Under the pieces are notes generated by a model. It did not search any database, was not told the DNA's origin, and saw only the letters and a list, made by a program, of their open reading frames with translations. DNA of 64,000 nt, taken from Pseudomonas huaxiensis (GTDB lineage Bacteria > Pseudomonadota > Gammaproteobacteria > Pseudomonadales > Pseudomonadaceae). Where the stretch lies: contig NZ_QKVL01000014.1 of NCBI RefSeq assembly GCF_003231275.1, positions 62,001-126,000 on the forward strand, read 5' to 3'. Every line of letters starts with the position of its first letter. Positions within the stretch are counted from its first letter, which is position 1. Positions 41,300-49,594 of this stretch are shown here, piece by piece. The position numbers and the translations under genes are program-made.

Positions 41300-41591
41300 T
41301 CATCCTGATCTCCTCTTCAGGATCGTCAGTACTGGTCCTCGCGAATCAGTGGCCGATACCATGTTTGCCGCATCGATCAGTTGTCCGAGCTCTGCCCCTG
41401 AGTAATGGCTGGTGATGCTACCGTTCTTGTGTACGAGCAGCGCCTTGCGGTCTTCCCTGACCGCCTCAGGCGGCGGTCATCGTGAATCCTGATGGAAGCC
41501 CAGGGGGAGCGGCTCGGAAGTTCTTCTCCTGCCAGAGTTTCTCCGCTCTTGCTTTCGCTTTTTTCCAGGCTGAGTCGTTCACTCGATGCAT
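41300..41591 (-). pseudogene. Remnant of a tyrosine integrase
   Basis: Two minus-strand pieces in different frames. The right piece (41477-41591) reads MHRVNDSAWKKAKARAEKLW, the left piece (41300-41476) reads EDRKALLVHKNGSITSHYSG and ends LTILKRRSG. This is the C-terminal part of a phage integrase with the HK and HYS region including the catalytic tyrosine; the RIHDLKHTFGRR-type segment between them is lost. It points to an older element at the same tRNA. Confidence 0.75.
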
Positions 41592-41751
41592 CGCGGTGCT
41601 TTTGTGCGGAAGCCCCGTTCCCGACTGATGCCGCGCTGCTTTTCTATGATCGACCTAGCCACGTTGTTTAGGACGACTAGACCTGCGACTCAGCAGTTGC
41701 TTGAGCAAGGCAGGGCTGTGCAGGAGGGTGTCGGGCATGGAAGTCTTGCCT

Positions 41752-41994
41752 TTATGCCAAGTCAGGCAACGAAAGGGGCTTCAGAGCTCGATGTGGGCGG
41801 TTGCACCAATGGCCGAAGCCGTCGAGCATACAGTTCAACTCCTGGACGGGTTGAGGAGCACGAAGAGCACGGGGTCGAACACCACGATTTGATGCCGAGA
41901 TCGAGCAGGGTGCGAGGCCGTCGATGGACTTTCGAAAGTCCACGGGTTCGGGGTAGCGGTAGGCTTTTTCTACTTTGGCATCGGGTCGCATCAT
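41752..41994 (-). pseudogene. IS66-type TnpB remnant
   Basis: ATG-like start with MMRPDAKVEKAYRYPEPVDF and RKSIDGLA, the standard beginning of IS66 TnpB. After that the frame is lost, while VVFDPVLFVLLN appears in another frame, as in intact TnpB. Frameshifted and truncated, so inactive. Confidence 0.7.
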
Positions 41995-42316
41995 GGGGTG
42001 TTGGCTCTCGAGATATTCACCTGCACAGCATTCGGGGTCAGGAGGCGGGGTGGTATCTGGGATTCATGATGCACTTGCGGAGAAGTGCGCGTGTAATACA
42101 GAAAGGGGCGGGTGTGGCGCCTTGCCTCAGCCAAGTGGCTTGAGAAACGTGTTGTTCGAGGTGTGTCTTTTTGAAAGTCTGGGCGGTCTGATAGTCGGAA
42201 AGTATCCGGATATTTCAGAGTGCTTCGGGGTTTGGTTGCCAAAAGCTTTTGCATAGAGATTTTTGCAGGTAGCATGACGCCCCCAAAAACCTGAACCGCC
42301 ACTCTGCGGAGATGCA
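41995..42316. other. Spacer before the acyltransferase
   Basis: No coding pattern or RNA gene is visible. It is probably decayed mobile-element DNA plus the promoter region of the acyltransferase. GGAGA just upstream of ATG 42317 is a ribosome site. Confidence 0.4.
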
Positions 42317-44376
42317 ATGACTTCGTTAAAGTCCCCCGCTGTAGAGCTGCCAACGCACACCGAGCATACAGCCTACCGGCCTGACATTGATGGCCTGCGG
42401 GCGATCGCAGTCCTTCGGTCGTTATATTCCATGCCTTCCCAACGGTGCTGAAGGGCGGGTTCATTGGAGTAGATGTCTTCTTCATTATTTCTGGTTACTT
42501 GATCTCGAAAATTCTCTTTCAAGGTCTGGATAAAGGTACTTTCAGCCTTTTCGATTTCTATAGCCGTAGGATTAATCGAATCTATCCGGCATTGACTCTG
42601 GTTCTTGGTTTCTGTCTGTATTTTGGCTGGTTTGCCTTGCTCGCTGATGAGTATCGGCAACTGGGCAAGCACACTGCAGCTGGCGCCGGATTTTTCGCGA
42701 ATCTCATGTTGTGGAGTGAAAGCGGTTACTTTGACAATATTTCGGAAACGAAACCGCTGCTTCACTTGTGGTCGCTGGGTATCGAGGAGCAGTTCTATAT
42801 AATCTGGCCATTACTTCTGCTTGTACTGTGGAAGTCTAGGGTCAATCGTTTGTTTATTATGCTGACCATCGCGTCTGTTTCTTTTTATCTGAACATCAGG
42901 ACCAGTGAAGTCGATCAGGCCGCCGCCTTCTATTCGCCCTACACCCGATTCTGGGAGTTGATGATCGGGTCGCTGCTTGCCTACTTTTCCATGTACCCAT
43001 CAAGCGGCCAATCCCCAGTGGGTCGGTTTATCGGCAGGTTCTCGCCGACCAGAAACGCGGGTGTTCGAAACAGTCAGTCTATTCTCGGCGTGGTGATGAT
43101 TGTCATAGGCTTCTGGCTCATCTCCAAGGAAAAGGCATTCCCTGGCTATTGGGCACTTCTGCCGACTCTAGGGGCGGCGCTGATCATCGGTGCGGGGCCC
43201 CAGGCGCTTTTCAACAAACACGTTCTTTCCAATAGACTGATGGTGGCTATAGGCCTGATCAGCTTTCCCCTATATCTGTGGCACTGGCCTCTTCTCTCGT
43301 TTGCCAGGATCATCCAGACAGAAGTACCCAGTTTCGCCATTCGTCTCGGCGCTGTTGTTGTCTCCATTGCTTTGGCCTGGCTGACCTACAAGCTCGTCGA
43401 ACAACCGATTCGCTTTTATGCCCGTGGCAGGATGAAAACTCTCATCCTGTTCCTGGCAATGCTGGTGCTTGGCTCTGGTGGTTTCTATATCTATAAGCAG
43501 GGCGGTTTCCCTCTGCGGCCGATCGTGCTTGACTTGCAACAAAAGACTGCGGATATCACCAAGTTTGAACTCTCCACTTGCGATATCGACAACCTCAAGC
43601 AGGCAGACCTGAGCTGGTGCAACCAGTCCAAGCCAGGTAAGAGCATTGATTACATCCTGTGGGGAGACAGTCACGCGGAACATTTGATTACAGGGCTCGG
43701 CAAGAAAAGTGAAAAGAACTGGTACCTGGTAGGGCGGCACAGTTGCCCGCCAATCAAAGAGGTCAAGGTTTGGATTGGGCAGGGCAGTAAGGACGCTTGC
43801 GAAAAAGCGAACGCTAAGTCTCTGGAAATCATCAAGGACAGTAACGCTTCCGTGGTTGCCCTCGGATCGCTGGGACCGCTGTATTTCTCGGATCATGGTC
43901 TTGCCCCAGAGCACGCCGGTGTTACTGATAGCAATCCAGATGCACGATTTGTGTTTGGTGACGAAAACGATGTCTCCAATAAGGTCGAAGTATTCAGGAA
44001 TGCTCTGGGTGCGGCCGTCGCAGAAATCACGAGCCAAGGGAAGAAGGTCGTGCTGATCAAGGACGTCGCGGAGCAGCGAGTTGATCCAAAAGGCTGTTTC
44101 AGTCGTCCGTTCAAGATCGGTGAAATCGGCTGCGATATATCACGACGTGAATACGACGAGAGAAACCGCGTTTACAGCCAGATACTCGATGAGGTCAAGA
44201 GCAAATACCCTGGTGTTTATCTGTTCGATGCAGCAGCGGTATTCTGTGGTCCCGAAAAATGTGTATCCAATGACGATAAGCATATTTACTATCGCGACGG
44301 ACACCACCTGACGGAGCAGGGGAGCATCGCCGTGGGCAAGCAGCTTTCAACGTTTGTCGAGCAGATTGCCCATTAA
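42317..44376 (+). pseudogene. OafA-type acyltransferase with SGNH domain, frameshifted
   Basis: The gene starts at ATG 42317 (MTSLKSPAVELPTHTEHTAY) and reads YRPDIDGLRAIAVL, then one base appears to be missing at about 42411-42416; the second frame continues with VVIFHAFP and GGFIGVDVFFIISGYLIS to 44376. The rest is complete: about ten membrane helices of an acyltransferase-3 domain (with HLWSLGIEEQFY) and a periplasmic SGNH domain (YILWGDSHAEHL, then DGHHLTEQG). The family O-acetylates surface sugars. The shift would remove most of the protein unless corrected. Confidence 0.75.
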
Positions 44377-44386
44377 GGAAGCCCTG

Positions 44387-44415
44387 AAGCAGGCGTCGAT
44401 TCCTGACGCCTGCTT
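44387..44415 (+). terminator. Hairpin after the acyltransferase
   Basis: AAGCAGGCGTC and GACGCCTGCTT pair perfectly (11 bases) around 7 bases, followed by GGTTTG; the weak T run makes it a likely but not certain terminator. Confidence 0.6.
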
Positions 44416-44599
44416 GGTTTGAGGTTCAAAAACACTCGCTTGGTCAGAGAATGAGACCTTTCCGCTGTTAATTCATCGTGTTCAACCTTCGCTTGCACTT
44501 GGACTTTCGCGTAATCGATCTTGCGTCGCATCCGGCCTATCAGGCTCGTCTTTCGTGTCCGATCCATAAACCTCACCTACCACAAGATGGGGCCTCGGT

Positions 44600-44928
44600 T
44601 TACCCTGGCATCTCCTGCGAGCAGTTCCACGGTAGTAACGCTTCGTAGTCGGCTACTCGTGAGGCGTACGGCAGCCGCTCAAGTACTTGGTGCAGCCACG
44701 TATAGGGTTCTCGGCCGTTGATCTTGGCGGTCTCGACCAAGTTGTAGATCTGGAGATACTCGCGGCAACCGCAGGCACAGCTCAGCTCATGTTCTGGCAA
44801 CTCATGGATGACTTCGATACGTGACAGATCAGCCGACAGCGGCTTGCGCTTGCCGCGGCGTTTGACTGGTGCAACGACCTCTTTGTCGACGTTGCCGACG
44901 GGGCGCTTGCACTGGGACGCATCATGGT
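44600..44928 (-). pseudogene. Internally deleted IS66-type transposase (TnpC)
   Basis: From right to left the minus strand first reads KRPVGNVDKEVVAPVKRRG, then HELPEHELSCACGC (TnpC N-terminal region) and then jumps to LVETAKINGREPYTWL and DYEALLPWNCS, which is the very C-terminus. The central catalytic DDE part is missing. Remnant only. Confidence 0.7.
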
Positions 44929-44988
44929 GAATTTCTTCCAGTCCCGCGCATCACGGAACTCCCGCAGTTTTTTCAGTGCCTCTTCCAT
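44929..44988 (-). pseudogene. Truncated MazG-like gene start
   Basis: ATG at 44988 gives MEEALKKLREFRDARDWKKF, the typical first helix of MazG-like pyrophosphohydrolases (RDARDW-x-x-FH). After this the sequence turns into IS66 TnpC, so insertion and later deletion cut the gene off after 20 codons. Confidence 0.45.
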
Positions 44989-45138
44989 AATTCAGTCTTG
45001 CCGAGAGAGAAATACGGCCATGATTGCTCACGAAACACAGCGAAACAAGGCTATGGGAAACGCTCGCCAGGATAATCCCGAGTTGACGCGTAGGCTTTTA
45101 TGAATGAGCCTGTCTCCCGAATCACCCGTTTGCGCACC

Positions 45139-45168
45139 TTCAGCTTGCCCTCCTGTAATTTAGATAAT
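45139..45168 (+). promoter_or_regulatory. Possible promoter of the AraC-type regulator
   Basis: TTCAGC, 18 bases, GATAAT, 33 bases before ATG 45202. The -10 fits well, the -35 poorly. Confidence 0.35.
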
Positions 45169-45201
45169 ATGTTAATAAAAAAATAACCCACCGGAGGCAC
45201 C

Positions 45202-46134
45202 ATGTTCCTGCCATCGAGCGAGCAGATCGGATTCGAACGCTGGTGCCACTCCTTGCGTAGCATCTGCGGCAATTTCAGTACCCTGCCTTCCAGCCTCACC
45301 CGCCATTTCATCGGTGAAATCCACAGCCAGACCATCGGCGCGCTGGATACCGCACATATCCGCACGAATGCTCGGTTGATCAGCCGCGAGTTGATCGGCG
45401 TCGACAGCGATGACAGTCACTGCTTCCTCATCTACCAGCGCAGCGGCCGTCAGCGGATCCGCCAGGCCGGCATGGAAGTGGAGCTGGGCTCGGAGGACAT
45501 CGCGCTGGTGGACTCGGCGCGCTTGTTCGAGATCGAGCCGCTGGGGCTGGTGGAGAATGTCTCGGTGCACCTCTCGCGGGATATCGTCACTCGCCAGTTC
45601 AAGGGCGATAACCTCTTCGGAAAACTCTCACGAAATAATGTCTCCAGTCGTATGGTGCGCTCGTTGGTGCAGTCAATCGGCATGCTTGGCGACGGCGCCG
45701 CCAATGGTGAGGATGGCCAGGCGATCCAGAGTGCGCTGGTGAGTCTGGTGCTGCCGGCGATGTCGGGCCAGGCAGAAGGGCAGGAGCATCTGCTGCAGAG
45801 CAATAGCCTGTTTTCCACCGCCCTGAGACTGGTGGATGAGTCGCTGCAGGATGTCGACCTAGGGCCGGCCTATCTTGCTGATCAGTTGCACACGTCGGTG
45901 CGCAGCCTTTACCGGTTGTTCGAGGAGCACGGTGAAAGTGTGTCGCGCTATATCCTTCGCACGCGCTTGAGCAAAGTGGCCCATGACCTGTGCAGCCACC
46001 CCTTGCGCAGCCAGTCGATCACGCAGATTGCTTTCAAGTGGGGCTTTGTCGATGTGGCCCATTTCAGCCGGGCGTTCAAGCGTCAGTTCGATGTTTCGCC
46101 CCGCGATTACCGGGCCCATGCCTTTCAGGAGTGA
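45202..46134 (+). CDS. FeaR-like AraC-family regulator
   Basis: 310 residues; ATG 45202 after GGAGG. The first 190 residues form an AraC_binding_2 domain of FeaR type (RQRIRQAGMEVELGSEDIAL). The C-terminal 100 residues form the AraC double helix-turn-helix, with the typical RLFEEHGESVSRYILRTRL and ITQIAFKWGFVDVAHFSRAF. FeaR-like regulators sense aromatic amines or aldehydes and activate an adjacent dehydrogenase gene. Here it stands upstream of the quinohaemoprotein dehydrogenase and in the same direction, so it probably activates it. Confidence 0.85.
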   Translation: MFLPSSEQIGFERWCHSLRSICGNFSTLPSSLTRHFIGEIHSQTIGALDTAHIRTNARLISRELIGVDSDDSHCFLIYQRSGRQRIRQAGMEVELGSEDIALVDSARLFEIEPLGLVENVSVHLSRDIVTRQFKGDNLFGKLSRNNVSSRMVRSLVQSIGMLGDGAANGEDGQAIQSALVSLVLPAMSGQAEGQEHLLQSNSLFSTALRLVDESLQDVDLGPAYLADQLHTSVRSLYRLFEEHGESVSRYILRTRLSKVAHDLCSHPLRSQSITQIAFKWGFVDVAHFSRAFKRQFDVSPRDYRAHAFQE

Positions 46135-46242
46135 GCCTGTCGTTACTGGCAGAAAATGCCAACTGGATTGGCGGTCACAGTCAAGCGCAGCCCTCCCGCA
46201 AAACTTCTAATACTCCTACATAGCGCAAGCTCTGCTATTGCG

Positions 46243-46273
46243 TGACCCGCGGGGGCGGCCTGCCTCGCGGGTT
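46243..46273 (+). terminator. Hairpin between regulator and dehydrogenase
   Basis: ACCCGCG and CGCGGGT pair around 14 bases; the T run is lacking (TCATAAAAA follows). It may be a weak terminator or mRNA leader structure. Confidence 0.4.
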
Positions 46274-46310
46274 CATAAAAACAATAATGCGTCGCTGGAG
46301 TCCGAAACAC

Positions 46311-48422
46311 ATGAAAACCCTCTTTCTGCTGGCGGGTCTCCCGTTATTGCTGTCCTCCTTGCATGCCTCGGCTGTGGACAGCACGCACCCTGCCCAGGTC
46401 GATGCGAAACGCCTGACAAATGCCAATCTCGAACCCGGCAACTGGATGAGCCACGGTCGTACTTACGACGAGCAACGCTACAGCCCGCTCAATGCCGTCA
46501 ACGACAAGAACGTCAGCCAGCTCGGCATGGCCTGGACCACGCGTCTGGATATCGATAGCGGCACTGAAGCCACGCCACTGGTGGTCGACGGGGTGATGTA
46601 CACCACCGGCGCCTTCAGCATCGTCTATGCGATGAACGCAGCCACCGGCGAAATGCTGTGGAAATACGACCCGAAAGTGCCGCCCGAAAACCTCAGTCAG
46701 GGCTGCTGCGGCCCGGTCAACCGCGGTGTCGCGGTGTGGAACGGCAAGGTCTACGTCGGCAGCTTCGACGGTCGGTTGATCGCCCTGGATGCTGCCAGCG
46801 GCAAGGAAGTCTGGTCGGTGGACACCATCCTCGACCGCTCCAAGAGTTACTCCATCACCGGCGCTCCGCGCATCGTCAAAGGCAAGGTGCTGATCGGCAA
46901 CGGCGGCGCCGAGTTCGGCGTACGCGGCTATGTCACGGCCTACGATGCCGAGACCGGCAAGGAAGCCTGGCGCTTCTACACCGTGCCGGGCGATCCCAAG
47001 CTGCCGCCGGAAAACCCGGCCATGGCCATGGCCCTCAAGACCTGGACCGGTGACGACTGGGTGAAGTGGGGCGGCGGCGGCACGGCCTGGGACTCCATGG
47101 CCTATGACGCGGACCTCGATCTGCTGTACATCGGCACCGGCAACGGCTCGCCGTGGAACTATCAGTTCCGCAGCCAGGGCAAGGGCGACAACCTGTTCGT
47201 GTCGTCGATCCTGGCCTTGCGCCCGGACACCGGCGAATACGTCTGGCACTACCAGGTCACCCCGCAGGACCGCTGGGACTACACCGCGACCCAGCACATG
47301 ATCCTCGCCGACATCAAGGTCGACGGCCAGGTCCGCAAAGTGTTGATGCAGGCGCCGAAGAACGGCTTCTTCTATGTGCTGGACCGCACCAACGGCAAGC
47401 TGATCTCGGCAAAGAACTATGTGCCGGTGAACTGGGCCAGCGAGATCGACCTGAAGACCGGTCGCCCGGTGCTGACTGGCGCCGCGGACTACTCCAAGGA
47501 GCCGAAAGTCGTGCAGCCAAGCTTCCTTGGCGGACATAACTGGCACCCAATGTCCTACAGCCCCAACACCGGTTACGTCTACATCCCGGCCCAGCACACC
47601 ATGGCCGAGCTAAGGGCGGCGAAAGAGCCGATGTTCTTCCCGAACAAATCGGTGCTGAACTTCGGACTGGACGTACCTGATCTGCCGGAAGATCCGAAGA
47701 CTTTCAAGCAGATCCGCGATGCCTGGACCGGCGAGCTGATCGCCTGGGACCCGGTGAAGCAAGCACCGGCCTGGAAGCAGGAATATGCCAGCGCCGGCAA
47801 TGGCGGCACCCTGGCAACGGGCGGCAACCTGGTGTTCCAGGGCACCGCAGACGGTCGGGTGGTGGCCTACAGCGCCGACAAGGGCGAGAAACTCTGGGAG
47901 CACCGCGCCAACTCCGGCGTGATGGCCGGGCCGATTACCTACACCGTGGGTAACGACCAATATGTGGCGTTTTCCGTAGGCTGGGGTGGGATTCTTCCGC
48001 TGCTGACCGGCTCGCTGACCAACAAGGCCAAGGTGCAGTCGGAATCACGCATCATCGCCTTCAAGCTCGGCGCGAAGGGCGAGTTGCCGCCGCCGCGCCA
48101 GGCACCGGTATTCCCCAATGTCGATCTGGAACTGACGGCAACCCCCGAGCAACTGGTCCAGGCACGCAACATGTTCAACGGCCTGTGCGCGGGATGCCAT
48201 GGCCTCAACGCCGTTGCTGGCGGCGTGGTCCCGGACCTGCGCTACCTGACCAAGGACAAGCACGCGGCCTTCCCGGCGTTCGTCAGCGGCGCATTGATCC
48301 AGCGTGGTATGCCGAACTTTTCCGACATCCTCAAGCGTGAGGACATGGAGTTGATCCGCCAGTATCTGGTCAAACGCACCCATGACCTGCAGGCCGACCT
48401 GAAAGCCAGCGCCGCGCAGTAA
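46311..48422 (+). CDS. Type II quinohaemoprotein alcohol dehydrogenase
   Basis: 703 residues from ATG 46311, CTGGAG upstream. Signal peptide MKTLFLLAGLPLLLSSLHASA. The eight-bladed PQQ propeller begins at about 35 and carries the vicinal disulphide Cys132-Cys133 (SQGCCGPVNRG) and the catalytic-aspartate region TPQDRWDYTATQ. A C-terminal cytochrome c domain has CAGCH at 626-630. The enzyme oxidises an alcohol in the periplasm with PQQ and calcium and passes electrons through haem. The substrate is not visible; a diol or aromatic alcohol is possible. Confidence 0.92.
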   Translation: MKTLFLLAGLPLLLSSLHASAVDSTHPAQVDAKRLTNANLEPGNWMSHGRTYDEQRYSPLNAVNDKNVSQLGMAWTTRLDIDSGTEATPLVVDGVMYTTGAFSIVYAMNAATGEMLWKYDPKVPPENLSQGCCGPVNRGVAVWNGKVYVGSFDGRLIALDAASGKEVWSVDTILDRSKSYSITGAPRIVKGKVLIGNGGAEFGVRGYVTAYDAETGKEAWRFYTVPGDPKLPPENPAMAMALKTWTGDDWVKWGGGGTAWDSMAYDADLDLLYIGTGNGSPWNYQFRSQGKGDNLFVSSILALRPDTGEYVWHYQVTPQDRWDYTATQHMILADIKVDGQVRKVLMQAPKNGFFYVLDRTNGKLISAKNYVPVNWASEIDLKTGRPVLTGAADYSKEPKVVQPSFLGGHNWHPMSYSPNTGYVYIPAQHTMAELRAAKEPMFFPNKSVLNFGLDVPDLPEDPKTFKQIRDAWTGELIAWDPVKQAPAWKQEYASAGNGGTLATGGNLVFQGTADGRVVAYSADKGEKLWEHRANSGVMAGPITYTVGNDQYVAFSVGWGGILPLLTGSLTNKAKVQSESRIIAFKLGAKGELPPPRQAPVFPNVDLELTATPEQLVQARNMFNGLCAGCHGLNAVAGGVVPDLRYLTKDKHAAFPAFVSGALIQRGMPNFSDILKREDMELIRQYLVKRTHDLQADLKASAAQ

Positions 48423-48447
48423 ACCCACCGTCACCGAACCCGCCTTG

Positions 48448-48470
48448 GTGGCCCCTGAAAAGGGGCCGCC
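48448..48470 (+). other. Hairpin between dehydrogenase and channel genes
   Basis: GGCCCC and GGGGCC around TGAAAA, without a T run. It may stabilise the mRNA end or tune downstream expression. Confidence 0.4.
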
Positions 48471-48512
48471 CGGGACTCTTCACGCCAACAAAAACAACAA
48501 CGAGAGTTCACC

Positions 48513-49373
48513 ATGAAGATCATCAGCCCCTCGACCCTCACGGCCGGCCTGGCTCTGTTCGGCGTTTCCCTGTTCGCCCAGGCCGACGTCAAGCCTGACC
48601 CGGGTGACTACACCGCGCTGCCCAAGGGCACCGACGTGGTCGTGCTCTATCAGCAGAATCCGCGCGGCGACAAGGTTTACTCCGGTGGCAAGAAAGTCGC
48701 CGACGACCTCGACCTGGACATGACCGTCGGCGTCCTGCGTCTGATCCACTTCACGGATTTCTTCGGCACCGGCTACACCTGGGACCCGCAGATCGTCATC
48801 CCCTTCGGCCAGCAGGACATCGGTGCCAGCCACAGCAAAACCTCGGGCCTGGGCGACATCACCTTCGGCGGCACCCTGTGGACCATCGGTGATCTGGAGC
48901 GCAACGAACACCTGGGCTGGTCGGTGTTCTTCACCGCACCTACCGGCAGCGACAAGGACCAGGGCTTTGCCCTCAGCAACAACCGCTGGGCCGTGGACTT
49001 CCAGGTGGGCTACATCAAGGGCCTGACCGACAAGATCAGTTGGGACGTGATCGCCGAAGCCGAGTTCTATGACGACCAGCGCTCCACCGACGCGAAAAAG
49101 GACACCCTGCTGCAACTGCACAACCACCTGCGCTACAACTTCACCCAGGACACCTATGCTGCCATCAGCTACCGGCACAACTGGGGCGCGCGCGAAACCC
49201 TCGACGGCCAGACTCTGGCCACCAGCCGCAACAACGGCACGGTCGGCTTCACTGTGGCGACCATGGTCGGCAAGCAATTGCAGTTGATGGGGCAGGTGAT
49301 GCACGACACCACCGTGCGGGAAGGGGTGAAGATCGATAACTCGCTGCAGTTCAGGGCGGCGTATTTCTATTGA
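48513..49373 (+). CDS. MetA-type outer-membrane channel
   Basis: 286 residues, signal peptide MKIISPSTLTAGLALFGVSLFAQA. The rest is strand-rich with alternating aromatic residues and ends in an aromatic residue (RAAYFY), as outer-membrane barrels do. The family (Phenol_MetA_deg) is found next to aromatic and alcohol degradation genes and is thought to let the substrate through the outer membrane. The tight position after the dehydrogenase suggests a common transcript. Confidence 0.8.
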   Translation: MKIISPSTLTAGLALFGVSLFAQADVKPDPGDYTALPKGTDVVVLYQQNPRGDKVYSGGKKVADDLDLDMTVGVLRLIHFTDFFGTGYTWDPQIVIPFGQQDIGASHSKTSGLGDITFGGTLWTIGDLERNEHLGWSVFFTAPTGSDKDQGFALSNNRWAVDFQVGYIKGLTDKISWDVIAEAEFYDDQRSTDAKKDTLLQLHNHLRYNFTQDTYAAISYRHNWGARETLDGQTLATSRNNGTVGFTVATMVGKQLQLMGQVMHDTTVREGVKIDNSLQFRAAYFY

Positions 49374-49377
49374 TGCA

Positions 49378-49400
49378 GAGGGGGCCGCAGTGCGGCCCTT
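49378..49400 (+). terminator. Terminator-like hairpin after the channel gene
   Basis: GGGCCGCA with TGCGGCCC around a short loop, then TTGGTTG; T run weak. Confidence 0.5.
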
Positions 49401-49594
49401 GGTTGCACGGACCCATTGTGATCAATCTCCTACTTTCGGCGGATCCACCTTAGTACCCCGTACTTCTGACTCCTGCTTAGTAGCCATATGCCTATCAATT
49501 TTCGTATGGTCCAGCCTGACAAGCGTTCAGCCCAGGTGCCAACGCGGAGCCGGCACCCTGGAAAACTTCCTCGCGGGACCCAGTGGAACGACCC

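Noticed and set aside
46344..47597. Minus-strand open frame of 417 codons inside the alcohol dehydrogenase gene
   Set aside because: It is antisense to a gene with signal peptide, disulphide and haem motif; no ribosome site or family pattern.
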